DNA of 64,000 nt from positions 1-64,000 of the forward strand of contig JAZQEG010000009.1 of NCBI GenBank assembly GCA_045538875.1. The letters run 5' to 3'. The translations under genes were made by a program, and so were the position numbers. This document shows, in pieces, positions 42,136 to 52,069 of this stretch; position 1 is the first letter of the stretch; every line of letters begins with the position of its first letter. The notes under the pieces are model-generated. The model saw only the letters and a program-made list of their open reading frames with translations, searched no databases and was not told where the DNA came from. This stretch comes from RGIG4708 sp045538875. GTDB lineage: Bacteria; Bacillota; Clostridia; UMGS1810.

Positions 42136-43782
42136 TTGTATAACAGTATAAACAGCAATATTTTTACCGATATGCTTATTTCTGCCGCAAATAATTTGTG
42201 TAACCACAGGCAGGAAGTTGATAATATGAATGTATTTCCTGTTCCTGACGGCGATACAGGCTCCAATATGTCTATGACAATTACTGCTTGTGTAAAAAAC
42301 ACCGACGAACTGCGTACAAAATCACTTGAGGAGGCATCCAAGCTTGTTGCCAACAGTGCTCTGCGCGGTGCAAGAGGTAACTCGGGTGTTATTTTGTCAC
42401 AGCTTATAAGAGGTGTGCAAAAAAGCCTTTTAGGTGTAGACCAAATTGACTGCAAGGTGCTTGCTTTGTGCTTTAAAAATGCTCAGGAAAGTGCTTACCG
42501 TGCAGTAATGAAGCCAACAGAGGGTACAATCCTTACAGTTGCCCGTGTTATGGGTGAAACTGCTCAAAATGATGCAGACAAGTTTGACAACCTTGTAGAG
42601 TTTTTTGAGCATATAGTAAATGCAGGCAATGACGCTCTCAAAAAAACGCCTCAAATGCTACCGCAGCTTAAGCAAGCTGGCGTTGTAGACTCGGGCGGTC
42701 AGGGGCTTATGTATCTTGTGGAGGGAGCTCTGTATTTTGTTAAAACAGGTAATGTTGTTTACAGTGCACAGGCACAGCTTGAGCAAACAAGCGGTGAGGT
42801 TGCTGCAAGCGTAGATGGCGATATAAAATTTGCGTATTGCACCGAATGTATTGTGGAAAAAAAGAGTGCAAAAGCAGATACATTTAAATTTCGCACTACT
42901 ATTGAAAAAATAGGCGACAGCATGGTTGTTGTTGATGATGACGAAATTGTAAAGGTGCACATTCATACAAACCAGCCTGATATTGTACTTGGTGAGGCTC
43001 TTAAAATTGGTGAATTGTCAAGCATCAAGGTAGAAAATATGAAGCTTCAGCACAGCAATATCACAAATGCCAAAAATGAGCAGCCCAAAGAGCAACCTAT
43101 TGATATAAAAAATGATGAACCTGCCAAAAAATATGCTTTTGTTGCAGTTGCAGCCGGCAGCGGCATTGCAGATACATTCCGCTCGCTTGGTATAGACAGC
43201 ATTATTGAGGGCGGACAGACAATGAACCCGAGCACTGAGGATGTTGTTGATGCTGTAAACAAAATCAATGCACAAAATATTATTGTTTTTCCTAACAACA
43301 AAAATATTATTATGGCGGCACAACAGGCAAAAGATATTTGTGAGAGCAATGTAATTGTAATTCCTACAACAAGCATTACTCAGGCAATATCATGTATGCT
43401 TTGCTACGATGAGGATATGACACCCGAGGAGATAGAGAGTGAAATGAACAGCAATATGAAAAATGCTGTGAGCGCCCAAATAACATATGCCGTAAGAGAT
43501 ACTGTGGTAGATGACAAACAAATTTTAAGCGGAGATATTCTTGGTATTGTTGAGGGCAAAATAAAATTTGTAGAAAAAAGCGAAACAGATTGCGTTTTAA
43601 ACATAATGAAGCAGCATATTACCGACGATTCGGAATATGTTTTGGTGTTTTACGGCTCGGATGTGGAGCAGAGTGATGCAGATGCATTGTGCGAGCAGCT
43701 TGAGCAGTTGTATCCTGAAATAGATTTTAGTTTTAACTACGGCGGTCAGCCTGTGTATAGCTATATTTTGTCTGTAGAATAA
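42136..43782 (+). CDS. fakA: DAK2-domain protein, fatty acid kinase FakA-like (YloV)
   Basis: A 548-residue protein with an N-terminal DhaL-type ATP-binding domain (NVFPVPDGDTGSNMSMT, RGARGNSGVILSQLIRG, with the Mg-binding aspartates) and a C-terminal region that contacts the fatty-acid-loading FakB partner. FakA phosphorylates exogenous fatty acids for lipid synthesis. No fakB is in the window. The TTG start at 42136 has GAGGTG at a good distance. yloU-fakA-recG order is as in Bacillus apart from missing sda genes. Confidence 0.9.
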   Translation: MYNSINSNIFTDMLISAANNLCNHRQEVDNMNVFPVPDGDTGSNMSMTITACVKNTDELRTKSLEEASKLVANSALRGARGNSGVILSQLIRGVQKSLLGVDQIDCKVLALCFKNAQESAYRAVMKPTEGTILTVARVMGETAQNDADKFDNLVEFFEHIVNAGNDALKKTPQMLPQLKQAGVVDSGGQGLMYLVEGALYFVKTGNVVYSAQAQLEQTSGEVAASVDGDIKFAYCTECIVEKKSAKADTFKFRTTIEKIGDSMVVVDDDEIVKVHIHTNQPDIVLGEALKIGELSSIKVENMKLQHSNITNAKNEQPKEQPIDIKNDEPAKKYAFVAVAAGSGIADTFRSLGIDSIIEGGQTMNPSTEDVVDAVNKINAQNIIVFPNNKNIIMAAQQAKDICESNVIVIPTTSITQAISCMLCYDEDMTPEEIESEMNSNMKNAVSAQITYAVRDTVVDDKQILSGDILGIVEGKIKFVEKSETDCVLNIMKQHITDDSEYVLVFYGSDVEQSDADALCEQLEQLYPEIDFSFNYGGQPVYSYILSVE

Positions 43783-43819
43783 ATTTTATTTCCTATAAAT
43801 AAAAAAGGAAAATATAAAA

Positions 43820-45883
43820 ATGAACTTTAATGAATATGTTAAGTTTATGAATTCTGAATTAACTGTTGTAAAAGGAGTTGGCGAAAAAAAGTCAGCTCTT
43901 TTTGCTAAGCTCGGAATTAATTGCGTATGGGACCTTTTGTACTGCTTTCCAAGCGGTTATGAAGACAGAACAACATTTTTTAAAATAGCCGAAAGCCCCG
44001 ATGACACAATGTGCTGCATAAAGGTTAAGCCTTGTGGCAGCCTGCAAAAAAGAAATATCCGCCGAGGTATCAGCCTTTTTACTTTGCGCATTGCAGATGA
44101 TTCGGGCGTGATAAATTCCAAATGGTTTTCGGCACAGTATTTTAAGGCTGATTTTGACAGAGCTTGCGAGTATGTGTTTTACGGAAGGTTTGTAACCTCG
44201 TATGGCAAACGCGAATTTGAAATGAAGTCATTTGAAAGGGCAGACAAAAACTTGACAACAGGAGTAATACTGCCAGTATACAAAAGTGTGGCAGGTCTTG
44301 GCCAAAATGTAATAAGGCAGGCGGTAAACGCTGCTCTTGACGCTGCAGGTACAATTATGGACTCGTTACCCTCTCGTATACTTGACAAATACAATTTGCC
44401 GTCAATAGACTGGTCGGTAAGGCAAATGCATCATCCTCAAAACAGCAAAACTCTTGCACAAGCACGCAGACGCCTTGTTTTTGAAGAGCTTTTTGTGCTC
44501 CAGCTTGGGCTTATGTTTTTGAAGTCACGCCGAACAGATGATGATGGCATTGTTTTTAATGATGTTAAGTGTGTTGCTCAATTTTCAAAGCAGCTCCCGT
44601 TTGAGCTTACCCAATCGCAAAAAACCGTTATCAACGAAATTTGCGCTGACTTTAAGGCGGCAAAGCCTATGAACAGATTGCTGCAGGGCGATGTGGGCAG
44701 CGGTAAAACTGCTGTTGCTGCAGCTGCAATATATGCCGCATATAAAAACGGCTATCAGGCTGCAATGATGGCACCTACCGAAATACTGGCACAGCAGCAC
44801 TATGCCACACTCAAAAGTATGTTTGGTGATAAAATTAGCGTTGCTCTGCTTACATCCTCCACACCCCAAAAAAAGCAGCTTTTAAGCGATATTGCCGATG
44901 GTAAATATAATGTTGTTGTGGGCACCCATGCGCTTATAGAGGGCAATGTTAAATTTAAAAAGCTTGCACTTTGCATAACTGACGAGCAGCACCGCTTTGG
45001 TGTAAATCAGCGAGCAAAGCTTTTTGAAAAGGGCATTACTCCTCATGTCCTTGTTATGAGTGCAACACCCATACCACGCACACTTTCGCTCATATTATAC
45101 GGCGACCTTGATGTTTCGATTATCAATGCACTCCCCAAGGGGCGCCAACCTATAGATACATTTTGCGTAAAATCCGATATGCACAACCGTGTGTATTCTT
45201 TTGTAAAAAGGCATATAGACGAGGGCAGGCAGTGCTATGTGGTGTGTCCGCTTGTTGAACAGTCCGAAAATTTAGATGTGTTATCGGGTGTGGAATTTGA
45301 GCAGGTTTTGCGTCAAAAGGTGCTACCGGGGTACAGAATAGGGCTTTTGCACGGAAAAATGAAGCCCGATGAAAAAGAACAAATTATGCAATCATTTAAG
45401 CACCACGAGCTTGATTTGCTTGTTTCAACAACTGTAATAGAGGTTGGCGTAGATGTGCCAAATGCCAATATTATTGTTATCGAAAATGCTGAGCGATTTG
45501 GACTTTCGCAGCTGCATCAGCTTCGCGGTAGGGTAGGCAGGGGCAAGCACAAATCCTACTGCATACTTGTTACCGACAACGATTCGGAGCAAACAAAAGA
45601 GCGTATGAAAATTATGACACAAACTACCGACGGGTTTGCAATTTCACAAAAAGATTTGGAGCTTAGGGGCTGTGGCGAATTTTTTGGCACGCGTCAGCAC
45701 GGACTGCCTGAGCTTAAGGTGGCAAATCTGTTTACCGATATGGATATTTTAAAGCTTGCACAGGAGGCTTGTATAAACGAGCTGTCTATCGACCCGCTTA
45801 TTCAAAAAGATGATATGTCTTTTATACGCAGCCGAATACAAAAACTGTTTGAAAAATACGACAATTTTAATATTTTTAATTAA
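43820..45883 (+). CDS. recG: ATP-dependent DNA helicase RecG
   Basis: A 687-residue helicase that remodels stalled replication forks and Holliday junctions. The N-terminal wedge/OB domain (about 10-200) is followed by helicase motifs: I GDVGSGKTAVAA, Ia MAPTEILAQQH, II DEQH (in ITDEQHRFGV), III MSATPIPRT, VI HQLRGRVGRG. The length is normal. It follows fakA by 37 bases and probably ends the operon. Confidence 0.96.
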   Translation: MNFNEYVKFMNSELTVVKGVGEKKSALFAKLGINCVWDLLYCFPSGYEDRTTFFKIAESPDDTMCCIKVKPCGSLQKRNIRRGISLFTLRIADDSGVINSKWFSAQYFKADFDRACEYVFYGRFVTSYGKREFEMKSFERADKNLTTGVILPVYKSVAGLGQNVIRQAVNAALDAAGTIMDSLPSRILDKYNLPSIDWSVRQMHHPQNSKTLAQARRRLVFEELFVLQLGLMFLKSRRTDDDGIVFNDVKCVAQFSKQLPFELTQSQKTVINEICADFKAAKPMNRLLQGDVGSGKTAVAAAAIYAAYKNGYQAAMMAPTEILAQQHYATLKSMFGDKISVALLTSSTPQKKQLLSDIADGKYNVVVGTHALIEGNVKFKKLALCITDEQHRFGVNQRAKLFEKGITPHVLVMSATPIPRTLSLILYGDLDVSIINALPKGRQPIDTFCVKSDMHNRVYSFVKRHIDEGRQCYVVCPLVEQSENLDVLSGVEFEQVLRQKVLPGYRIGLLHGKMKPDEKEQIMQSFKHHELDLLVSTTVIEVGVDVPNANIIVIENAERFGLSQLHQLRGRVGRGKHKSYCILVTDNDSEQTKERMKIMTQTTDGFAISQKDLELRGCGEFFGTRQHGLPELKVANLFTDMDILKLAQEACINELSIDPLIQKDDMSFIRSRIQKLFEKYDNFNIFN

Positions 45884-45919
45884 TTTATATTACATTCTTG
45901 TAAAAATTTAAAAAAAGTC

Positions 45920-45948
45920 TTTTCTTATTCATATTATTGTGATACAAT
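45920..45948 (+). promoter_or_regulatory. extended -10 promoter of prfA operon
   Basis: TGTGATACAAT ends at 45948; the -35 (TTTTCT, 45920-45925) is weak. The prfA start is at 46036. Confidence 0.5.
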
Positions 45949-46035
45949 ATAAACGATATAATGTGTAGTTGTAAATTTTTTTACATATATGTTGTGTGTT
46001 TAATAATAGTTTTTAACTGTTTTTGAGGTGAATTA

Positions 46036-47109
46036 ATGTTAGATAAATTATCAGGTATTGAGGATAGATTTAAACAGCTCGAAATAAAAATTGCCGACCC
46101 TCTTGTAATTGCAGATCAGGAGCAGTGGCGTAATTTGTGCAAGGAACATTCAAGCATTTCGCCAATAGTAGCCAAGTATCGTGATTACAAAGCCCTTTGC
46201 GAAAACATCGAAGAGGCTAAAGAGCTCCTTGTATCAGGCCTTGACAAAGATGAAAAGGAAATGGTAACTGAGGAAATAGATATCACAAAAGCACGCATAG
46301 AAGAGGTTACCGAAGAGTTAAAAATCCTTTTGCTCCCCAAAGACCCTAATGATGACAAAAACGTTATTGTTGAAATAAGAGGCGGAGCAGGCGGTGACGA
46401 GGCGGCACTTTTTGCATCGGATTTGCTGCGTATGTATACAATGTATGCCGAATCTAAAAATTGGAGATGCGAAATGCTAAGTGCAAACGCAACCGATATT
46501 GGCGGCTACAAGGAAGTATCATTTGCAATCAATGGCGATGGCGCATACTCAAGGCTCAAGTTTGAATCGGGAGTACATAGGGTGCAGAGAGTTCCTTCAA
46601 CCGAATCAGGAGGCAGAATACACACTTCAACAGTTACAGTTGCAGTACTTCCTGAGGTGGAGGATGTTGAGGTTGAAATTAATCAAAATGATTTGCGTAT
46701 AGATGTTTTCAGAGCAGGCGGACCTGGCGGCCAGTGTGTTAATACCACCGACTCGGCGGTTAGGATTACACACATACCAACAGGTGTGGTTGTGTCTTGT
46801 CAGGACGAAAAGAGCCAGCACAAAAACAAGGACAAAGCTATGAAAATCCTCCGTTCACGCGTGTATGACATATTTTTGCAGCAGCAAAACGATGCCATAT
46901 CTGCCCAGCGTAAAAGTCAGGTAGGCACAGGCGACCGCAGCGAACGAATACGAACCTACAACTTTCCTCAGGGGCGTGTTACCGACCACCGCATAGGGCT
47001 TACACTTCACAAGCTCGAGGCTGTGCTCAACGGCGACCTTGACGAAGTTATAGATGCACTTATAACAACGGATCAGAGCGAAAAGCTTAAAGCAAATACC
47101 AACAGTTAA
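46036..47109 (+). CDS. prfA: peptide chain release factor 1
   Basis: A 357-residue release factor for UAA and UAG. The stop-codon recognition tripeptide region reads RVPSTESGGRIHTST (PxT type, hence RF1 not RF2), and the peptidyl-hydrolysis motif GGQ is in RAGGPGGQCVNTTDS. prmC, which methylates this Gln and often follows prfA, is not adjacent. The start follows GAGGTGAATTA. Confidence 0.96.
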   Translation: MLDKLSGIEDRFKQLEIKIADPLVIADQEQWRNLCKEHSSISPIVAKYRDYKALCENIEEAKELLVSGLDKDEKEMVTEEIDITKARIEEVTEELKILLLPKDPNDDKNVIVEIRGGAGGDEAALFASDLLRMYTMYAESKNWRCEMLSANATDIGGYKEVSFAINGDGAYSRLKFESGVHRVQRVPSTESGGRIHTSTVTVAVLPEVEDVEVEINQNDLRIDVFRAGGPGGQCVNTTDSAVRITHIPTGVVVSCQDEKSQHKNKDKAMKILRSRVYDIFLQQQNDAISAQRKSQVGTGDRSERIRTYNFPQGRVTDHRIGLTLHKLEAVLNGDLDEVIDALITTDQSEKLKANTNS

Positions 47110-47135
47110 AGCAAGTTTTATAAAGGAAGAATAAT

Positions 47136-48137
47136 ATGAACACAGTAATTGTTGATAAAAGCGGTATAAATGACGCTGCAAAGTGCCTTAAAAATGGCGG
47201 TCTTGTTGTATTTCCTACCGAAACTGTGTATGGCCTTGGCGCCGATGCGTTTAATGAGAGTGCTATAGACGGCATATACAAGGCAAAAGGCCGACCAAGT
47301 GACAATCCGCTTATTATCCATATATGTGATATAAAATCTCTTGATAAACTTGTGTCTTGTGTTCCTCAATGTGCAAAAAGTCTTATGCAAAAATACTGGC
47401 CCGGACCTATGACACTGATATTTAAAAAAAGCAAAAATGTTATACACAGGGTAACCGCAGGGCTTGATACAGTTGCAGTAAGGCTCCCGTCAAACCCGAT
47501 TGCCCGTGAACTTATTAAAAAAAGCGGTGTGTATGTAGCTGCTCCGTCGGCAAACCTTTCGGGCAGCCCAAGTCCAACTGCTTCAAAGCATGTTATAGAT
47601 GATTTAAACGGCAGGGTAGACTATATTGTTACCGGTGACGGATGCGAAATAGGTCTTGAATCTACCGTGATAGATGTTAGCAGCGAAATTCCTGTTATTT
47701 TGCGCCCGGGTGCAATCACTCTCGAAATGCTTAAAGATGTGCATCCTGATGCATATATGGACAAAGGCCTTGTAAGCGAAAGCCAAAAGCCAAAATGCCC
47801 AGGGATGAAGTATACACATTATGCTCCAAAGGCTCAGGTGATTGTTGTTTGCGGCGACAAGCAAAGCAGGGTACAATACATTTCACAGTGCCTAAAAGAT
47901 AACAATAATTGTGCAGTGCTTACATATGGAGGCGGCAAGTATAATAACGCAGCTTGTGTTATTGATGCAGGCAGCAATATGGAGCAATATGCAAAATCGC
48001 TATTTTACAATCTCAGACTGTTTGACCAAAAGGGTGCCAAAACTGTATATGCTGAATTTTGCATTGAAGGCGGAATAGGTGAGGCAGTAAAAAACCGCTT
48101 GTTTAAATCAGCGGGCTTTAATGTTATATATGTATGA
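47136..48137 (+). CDS. tsaC: threonylcarbamoyl-AMP synthase (Sua5/YwlC type)
   Basis: A 333-residue protein with the YrdC domain (about 1-200; VFPTETVYGLGADA, KAKGRPSDNPL, APSANLSGSPSPTA) plus the C-terminal Sua5 domain. It makes threonylcarbamoyl-AMP from Thr, bicarbonate and ATP for the t6A37 tRNA modification completed by TsaD, encoded three genes downstream. The prfA-tsaC-ywlE order resembles Bacillus. Confidence 0.94.
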   Translation: MNTVIVDKSGINDAAKCLKNGGLVVFPTETVYGLGADAFNESAIDGIYKAKGRPSDNPLIIHICDIKSLDKLVSCVPQCAKSLMQKYWPGPMTLIFKKSKNVIHRVTAGLDTVAVRLPSNPIARELIKKSGVYVAAPSANLSGSPSPTASKHVIDDLNGRVDYIVTGDGCEIGLESTVIDVSSEIPVILRPGAITLEMLKDVHPDAYMDKGLVSESQKPKCPGMKYTHYAPKAQVIVVCGDKQSRVQYISQCLKDNNNCAVLTYGGGKYNNAACVIDAGSNMEQYAKSLFYNLRLFDQKGAKTVYAEFCIEGGIGEAVKNRLFKSAGFNVIYV

Positions 48138-48147
48138 GGAAATTTTT

Positions 48148-48606
48148 ATGAAAATTGTATTTGTTTGTACCGGCAACACTTGCCGAAGCCCTATGGCGCA
48201 GGCACTAATGCAAGCAAGGGCAGCAGGTAACCTTGATATTAAAGTTGATTCTTGTGGTACAAGTGTATATCAAAGCGAGGGCATCAACCACAAAGCAGAG
48301 CAGGCTCTTTCATCGGTTGGCATAACTGCCTTTGAGCACAGCTCCAGACAGCTTGACAAAACCGATATTGACAGTGCAGACATTGTGCTTACAATGACGC
48401 AACATCAAAAAATTTCTATTACAAAGGTTTATCCTGAGTATAAATACAAGGTGTTTACAATTTGCGAATATACCCGTGATTCAAAAGATGATGTTACCGA
48501 CCCATACGGCAAAAGTCAGATTTTTTACAACTTTTGCGTAAACGAGTTAAAAGTCCTTGTTGATGAGCTTTACGAAATTATAAAAGAACAAATGGAGCAG
48601 ATATGA
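48148..48606 (+). CDS. ywlE: low-molecular-weight phosphatase, protein-arginine phosphatase YwlE-like
   Basis: A 152-residue LMW-PTP fold protein. The P-loop is CTGNTCRSPMA; the Thr in CTGNTCRS is the residue that favours phospho-arginine in YwlE over phospho-tyrosine. The general-acid Asp is in TDPYGKS. It would reverse McsB-type arginine phosphorylation; mcsB is not in the window. The ATG at 48148 has TGAGGA upstream; earlier in-frame ATGs lie inside tsaC. Confidence 0.88.
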   Translation: MKIVFVCTGNTCRSPMAQALMQARAAGNLDIKVDSCGTSVYQSEGINHKAEQALSSVGITAFEHSSRQLDKTDIDSADIVLTMTQHQKISITKVYPEYKYKVFTICEYTRDSKDDVTDPYGKSQIFYNFCVNELKVLVDELYEIIKEQMEQI

Positions 48607-49052
48607 AGTTTTGTTCATTAAGTGATGAATTTAAAGACCAAATATGCAAAATGGAAAATGATATATTTACCGATGCATATTCTTTAAACACCATAAACCA
48701 ATTAATACATAACAATATGTACAAACATTCCCTTGTAATGCTTGAGGACAAAATAATTGTTGCTTATATAATAGCAACAGAGGTTGCTGGGGAGGCCGAA
48801 ATACAGCGAATTGCTGTACACCCAAGTTTTAGGCAAAGAGGCTATGCATCCTCAATTATGGAGCATTTTATCAAAAACATTTTGTCAGATGGTATTGATA
48901 AAATACTTCTCGAAGTAAGACAAAGCAATAAAGCGGCAATTTCGCTGTATCAAAGGTTTGGCTTTAAAAAAGTCGGACAAAGGAGCGGTTATTATACCGA
49001 TAACGGCGAGGATGCCATTTTATATACATTAAATATAACAGATAGGCGGTGA
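48603..49052 (+). CDS. rimI: ribosomal-protein-alanine N-acetyltransferase RimI
   Basis: A 149-residue GNAT enzyme with the acetyl-CoA motif VHPSFRQRGYASSIM and LEVRQSNKAAISLYQRFGF, typical of RimI. It overlaps ywlE by four bases and precedes tsaD by four, the common rimI-tsaD association. The target in this organism is not certain. Confidence 0.9.
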   Translation: MKFCSLSDEFKDQICKMENDIFTDAYSLNTINQLIHNNMYKHSLVMLEDKIIVAYIIATEVAGEAEIQRIAVHPSFRQRGYASSIMEHFIKNILSDGIDKILLEVRQSNKAAISLYQRFGFKKVGQRSGYYTDNGEDAILYTLNITDRR

Positions 49053-49056
49053 TACA

Positions 49057-50061
49057 TTGTTAATATTGGGAATAGAAACATCCTGTGACGAAACTGCCGC
49101 TGCAGTGGTAAAAGACGGACGAGAGGTTTTATCGAGCGTTATTTCCACGCAGATAGAAGTACACAAGCAGTTTGGAGGTGTTGTTCCTGAAGTTGCATCA
49201 CGCAAGCATCTTGAGGCAATCAACGCAGTTATCGACGAGGCACTTACCAAAGCAGATGTAACACTTGACAATATAGATGCAATAGCCGTAACATATGCTC
49301 CGGGGCTTGTTGGAGCATTGCTTGTGGGAGTATCGGCAGCAAAAGCAATAAGCTTTGCCACCCAAAAGCCGCTTATACCCGTGCATCACATAAGAGCGCA
49401 TATATGTGCAAACTATATTGAACATCCCGAGCTTGAACCGCCATTTGTCAGCCTTGTTTGCTCAGGAGGGCATTCGCATATTATATATGTTAAAAGTTAC
49501 ACAGAGTACGAGGTTTTAGGTCAGACAAGGGATGATGCGGCAGGAGAGGCATTTGATAAAGTTGCCAGAGTTTTGGGGCTTGGTTACCCTGGAGGTCCAA
49601 AGGTGGACAAGCTGGCCAAACAAGGCAACGAAAATGCAATTGCCTTTAAAAAGGTTTCGTTTGGTAAAGACAACTATGATTTTAGCTTTTCGGGCATCAA
49701 AACAGGAGTTATCAATTATCTTCATAATGCTGAGCAAAAGGGAGAGCACATAAGCAATAGCGATGTTGCAGCATCTTTTCAACGCAGTGTTGTTGAGGTT
49801 TTGATTGACAATCTTATTAATGCAGCAAAATCTGTAGGTTGCACCACAGTGGCTCTTGCAGGTGGAGTTGCATCAAACAGCAGGCTGCGAGCCGAACTCG
49901 AAAACAAAAAAGGTGATATGAAAGCGTATTTTCCGTCGCCTGTTTTATGTACCGACAATGCTGCTATGGTTGCAGCAAGCGGTTTTTACGAAGCCAAAGC
50001 CAATCGCTTTGCAGATATGTCATTAAATGCCGTACCTTATTTAGGTGTGGATTTAATATAG
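49057..50061 (+). CDS. tsaD: tRNA N6-threonylcarbamoyltransferase subunit TsaD
   Basis: A 334-residue ASKHA-fold enzyme that transfers threonylcarbamoyl to A37 of ANN-decoding tRNAs. The start motif is LGIETSCDETAAAVV. The metal-binding HxxxH is in PVHHIRAH, and ALAGGVASNS is conserved. The TTG start follows AGGCGG. Partners TsaB and TsaE are not in the window; TsaC is (47136). Confidence 0.96.
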   Translation: MLILGIETSCDETAAAVVKDGREVLSSVISTQIEVHKQFGGVVPEVASRKHLEAINAVIDEALTKADVTLDNIDAIAVTYAPGLVGALLVGVSAAKAISFATQKPLIPVHHIRAHICANYIEHPELEPPFVSLVCSGGHSHIIYVKSYTEYEVLGQTRDDAAGEAFDKVARVLGLGYPGGPKVDKLAKQGNENAIAFKKVSFGKDNYDFSFSGIKTGVINYLHNAEQKGEHISNSDVAASFQRSVVEVLIDNLINAAKSVGCTTVALAGGVASNSRLRAELENKKGDMKAYFPSPVLCTDNAAMVAASGFYEAKANRFADMSLNAVPYLGVDLI

Positions 50062-50083
50062 GAAACTTGAGGAGGTTTTAGGT

Positions 50084-51913
50084 ATGAAAAAAGGTATTTT
50101 AAAAACTATGACAGTTGCACTCGTTGTAATGAGTATGCTCGTATGCACTGCATTTGCAGCATTCCCCGACGTTAATGCAACAAAATACAGCTGGGCTGTT
50201 GAATCAATCAACTCAATGGCCGATGCAGGTATTATTAAAGGCTACGAGGATGGCACATTTAATCCCGAAAAAGCTGTTTCAAAGCTCGAAGGTCTTGTAT
50301 TGATTTCGCGTATTCTTGGTTGTGATGTGAGTGCAAATGCAGTTATTGCAAATGAAGCAACCGACATTTACAGCGATGTTATAAGCAAATACAAAGTTAA
50401 TTTTGGTCAAAAAGAGCTTTCATATCTTCTTATCAAAGGTGTGCTCACTGTTGACGAAATTGACAGCTATCTTACAGGCGGCGGCGCAGCAGACGGCCTC
50501 AAAAGATACGAAGTAGCTACTCTTTTAACAAAGGCACTTGATGGCGACAAAGGCCTTGCTACATCACCGGCACTTAATTATGCAGATGCAGGCGATATAC
50601 CCGCAAGCGCTAAAAAATATGTAAAATTTGTTACAGACAACGGCCTTATGAACGGTATGGAAGACAACAAGTTTTCGCCAAATACCAATGTAACAAGAGC
50701 GCAGGCTGCAGTAGTACTTAAAAAGCTGCAAAACCTTACTGCGTATCAGTTCCGTGCAGGTACAGTTACCGAAATGAATACTACAACAGGTATCATCAAG
50801 GTTAAATCAGAAGACGGCAGCGTATATACACACAGCATTTTGCAAAATGTAATACTCCGTCACGAAGGCAATGTAATTAAAACAAAGGATATTGTTATAG
50901 GCAGCCTTGCGTCCATTACATATAAAGATGCACAGCTTTATGCAATTGACTTTGTGTCATCGGCTGCAGACAGCACAGTTAAAGGTGTTGTTTCGGGTGT
51001 TACAACATCAGGCTCTACCTCTACACTTTCTGTAAAGGTAATTGGCGAAAATGACACACAGCCATCAAGTGAAAAAACATCTTATGTTTTGGCTACCGAT
51101 GTTGCTATTACCTACAATGGTGAAGCTGCAACAAAAACAGCTCTTACAAACGGCAAGCTTGTTGTAATCAGTGTTAAAGGCGGCAAAGCAAAAACAATTT
51201 CTGTATACGACAAAACAACAACACTTTCGGGTACAATCGAGGATATTATTGTTTCGCCTGTTTACAAACTGGTTGTAAAAGATAACGACGGCAACAGCGA
51301 CGAATATATGTTCAAAGATGTTGTATCTGTTACAAGAGGCTCAAAATCTGCTTCTGTTGCCGACCTCAAACAGGGCGATATGGTATCTCTTACACTTGAA
51401 TATGGAGTAATTTCAAAGGTTGTTGCAACAACAAAAACAAATACAAAATCAGGTGTAATCAAGGCTATATATATTTCCGATTCACCTGAGCTTACTCTCA
51501 CAATCGAAGGCCAGGATGTAACATATCCGCTTTCGGTAAATACCCAGTATTCAATTATCGGTGTAGAATCTCCTTCAATATATTCACTGCGTACAAATTC
51601 AATAGTAACTGTTAATATTGAGAGCGAAACTATTGTAAAAGTTACATCTACCGCTTCTTCCGAAACAAAAACATTTACTGGTTCTGTAGTAAGTGTTACA
51701 CCGGCTGCAAATGTATTTCAGGTAACATTTACCGATACTGCTACCGGCGTTACCGAAACAGATACAGTAGTTGTTGGTACAAAAACAACAATTATTGATA
51801 CAAACGGCAAAACCAAAAAGCTCACCGATGTGGCGCTTGGCGATACAGTAACAGTATATGGTTCTATAAGCTCTGGTGTTATCAGTGCTACCACAGTAAT
51901 GATAGTAGAATAA
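50084..51913 (+). CDS. exported SLH-domain surface protein, candidate S-layer protein
   Basis: A 609-residue protein with a signal peptide (1-24), three N-terminal SLH domains (about 25-75, a divergent one at 95-155, and 162-215 with NVTRAQAAVVL) and a long Thr/Ser/Val-rich beta-type region to the C-terminus. SLH domains bind pyruvylated wall polymers. The layout (SLH first, then beta-rich body, no enzyme motif) is typical of S-layer or wall proteins. GGAGG ribosome binding site; strong terminator. It may be in its own unit just after tsaD. Confidence 0.85.
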   Translation: MKKGILKTMTVALVVMSMLVCTAFAAFPDVNATKYSWAVESINSMADAGIIKGYEDGTFNPEKAVSKLEGLVLISRILGCDVSANAVIANEATDIYSDVISKYKVNFGQKELSYLLIKGVLTVDEIDSYLTGGGAADGLKRYEVATLLTKALDGDKGLATSPALNYADAGDIPASAKKYVKFVTDNGLMNGMEDNKFSPNTNVTRAQAAVVLKKLQNLTAYQFRAGTVTEMNTTTGIIKVKSEDGSVYTHSILQNVILRHEGNVIKTKDIVIGSLASITYKDAQLYAIDFVSSAADSTVKGVVSGVTTSGSTSTLSVKVIGENDTQPSSEKTSYVLATDVAITYNGEAATKTALTNGKLVVISVKGGKAKTISVYDKTTTLSGTIEDIIVSPVYKLVVKDNDGNSDEYMFKDVVSVTRGSKSASVADLKQGDMVSLTLEYGVISKVVATTKTNTKSGVIKAIYISDSPELTLTIEGQDVTYPLSVNTQYSIIGVESPSIYSLRTNSIVTVNIESETIVKVTSTASSETKTFTGSVVSVTPAANVFQVTFTDTATGVTETDTVVVGTKTTIIDTNGKTKKLTDVALGDTVTVYGSISSGVISATTVMIVE

Positions 51914-51924
51914 TTATATTTAGC

Positions 51925-51963
51925 AAAAAATGCGTCTTTTTAAAAAAAGACGCATTTTTTTTA
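51925..51963 (+). terminator. terminator of the SLH protein gene
   Basis: AAAAAATGCGTCTTTT pairs with AAAAGACGCATTTTTT around TAAA, 12 bases after the stop. Confidence 0.92.
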
Positions 51964-51972
51964 TTTACCCCC

Positions 51973-52001
51973 TTACTTTTTTAAAATATATGTGATATAA
52001 T
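51973..52001 (+). promoter_or_regulatory. promoter of the dnaD-dnaI operon
   Basis: TATAAT at 51996-52001 preceded by TGTGA (extended -10), with TTACTT 17 bases upstream. Confidence 0.6.
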
Positions 52002-52069
52002 AATATGTATCTATGCCAAACTCAAAAAAACAGCATAAAAACCAATGAAAAATATGGAGAGTGATTATT

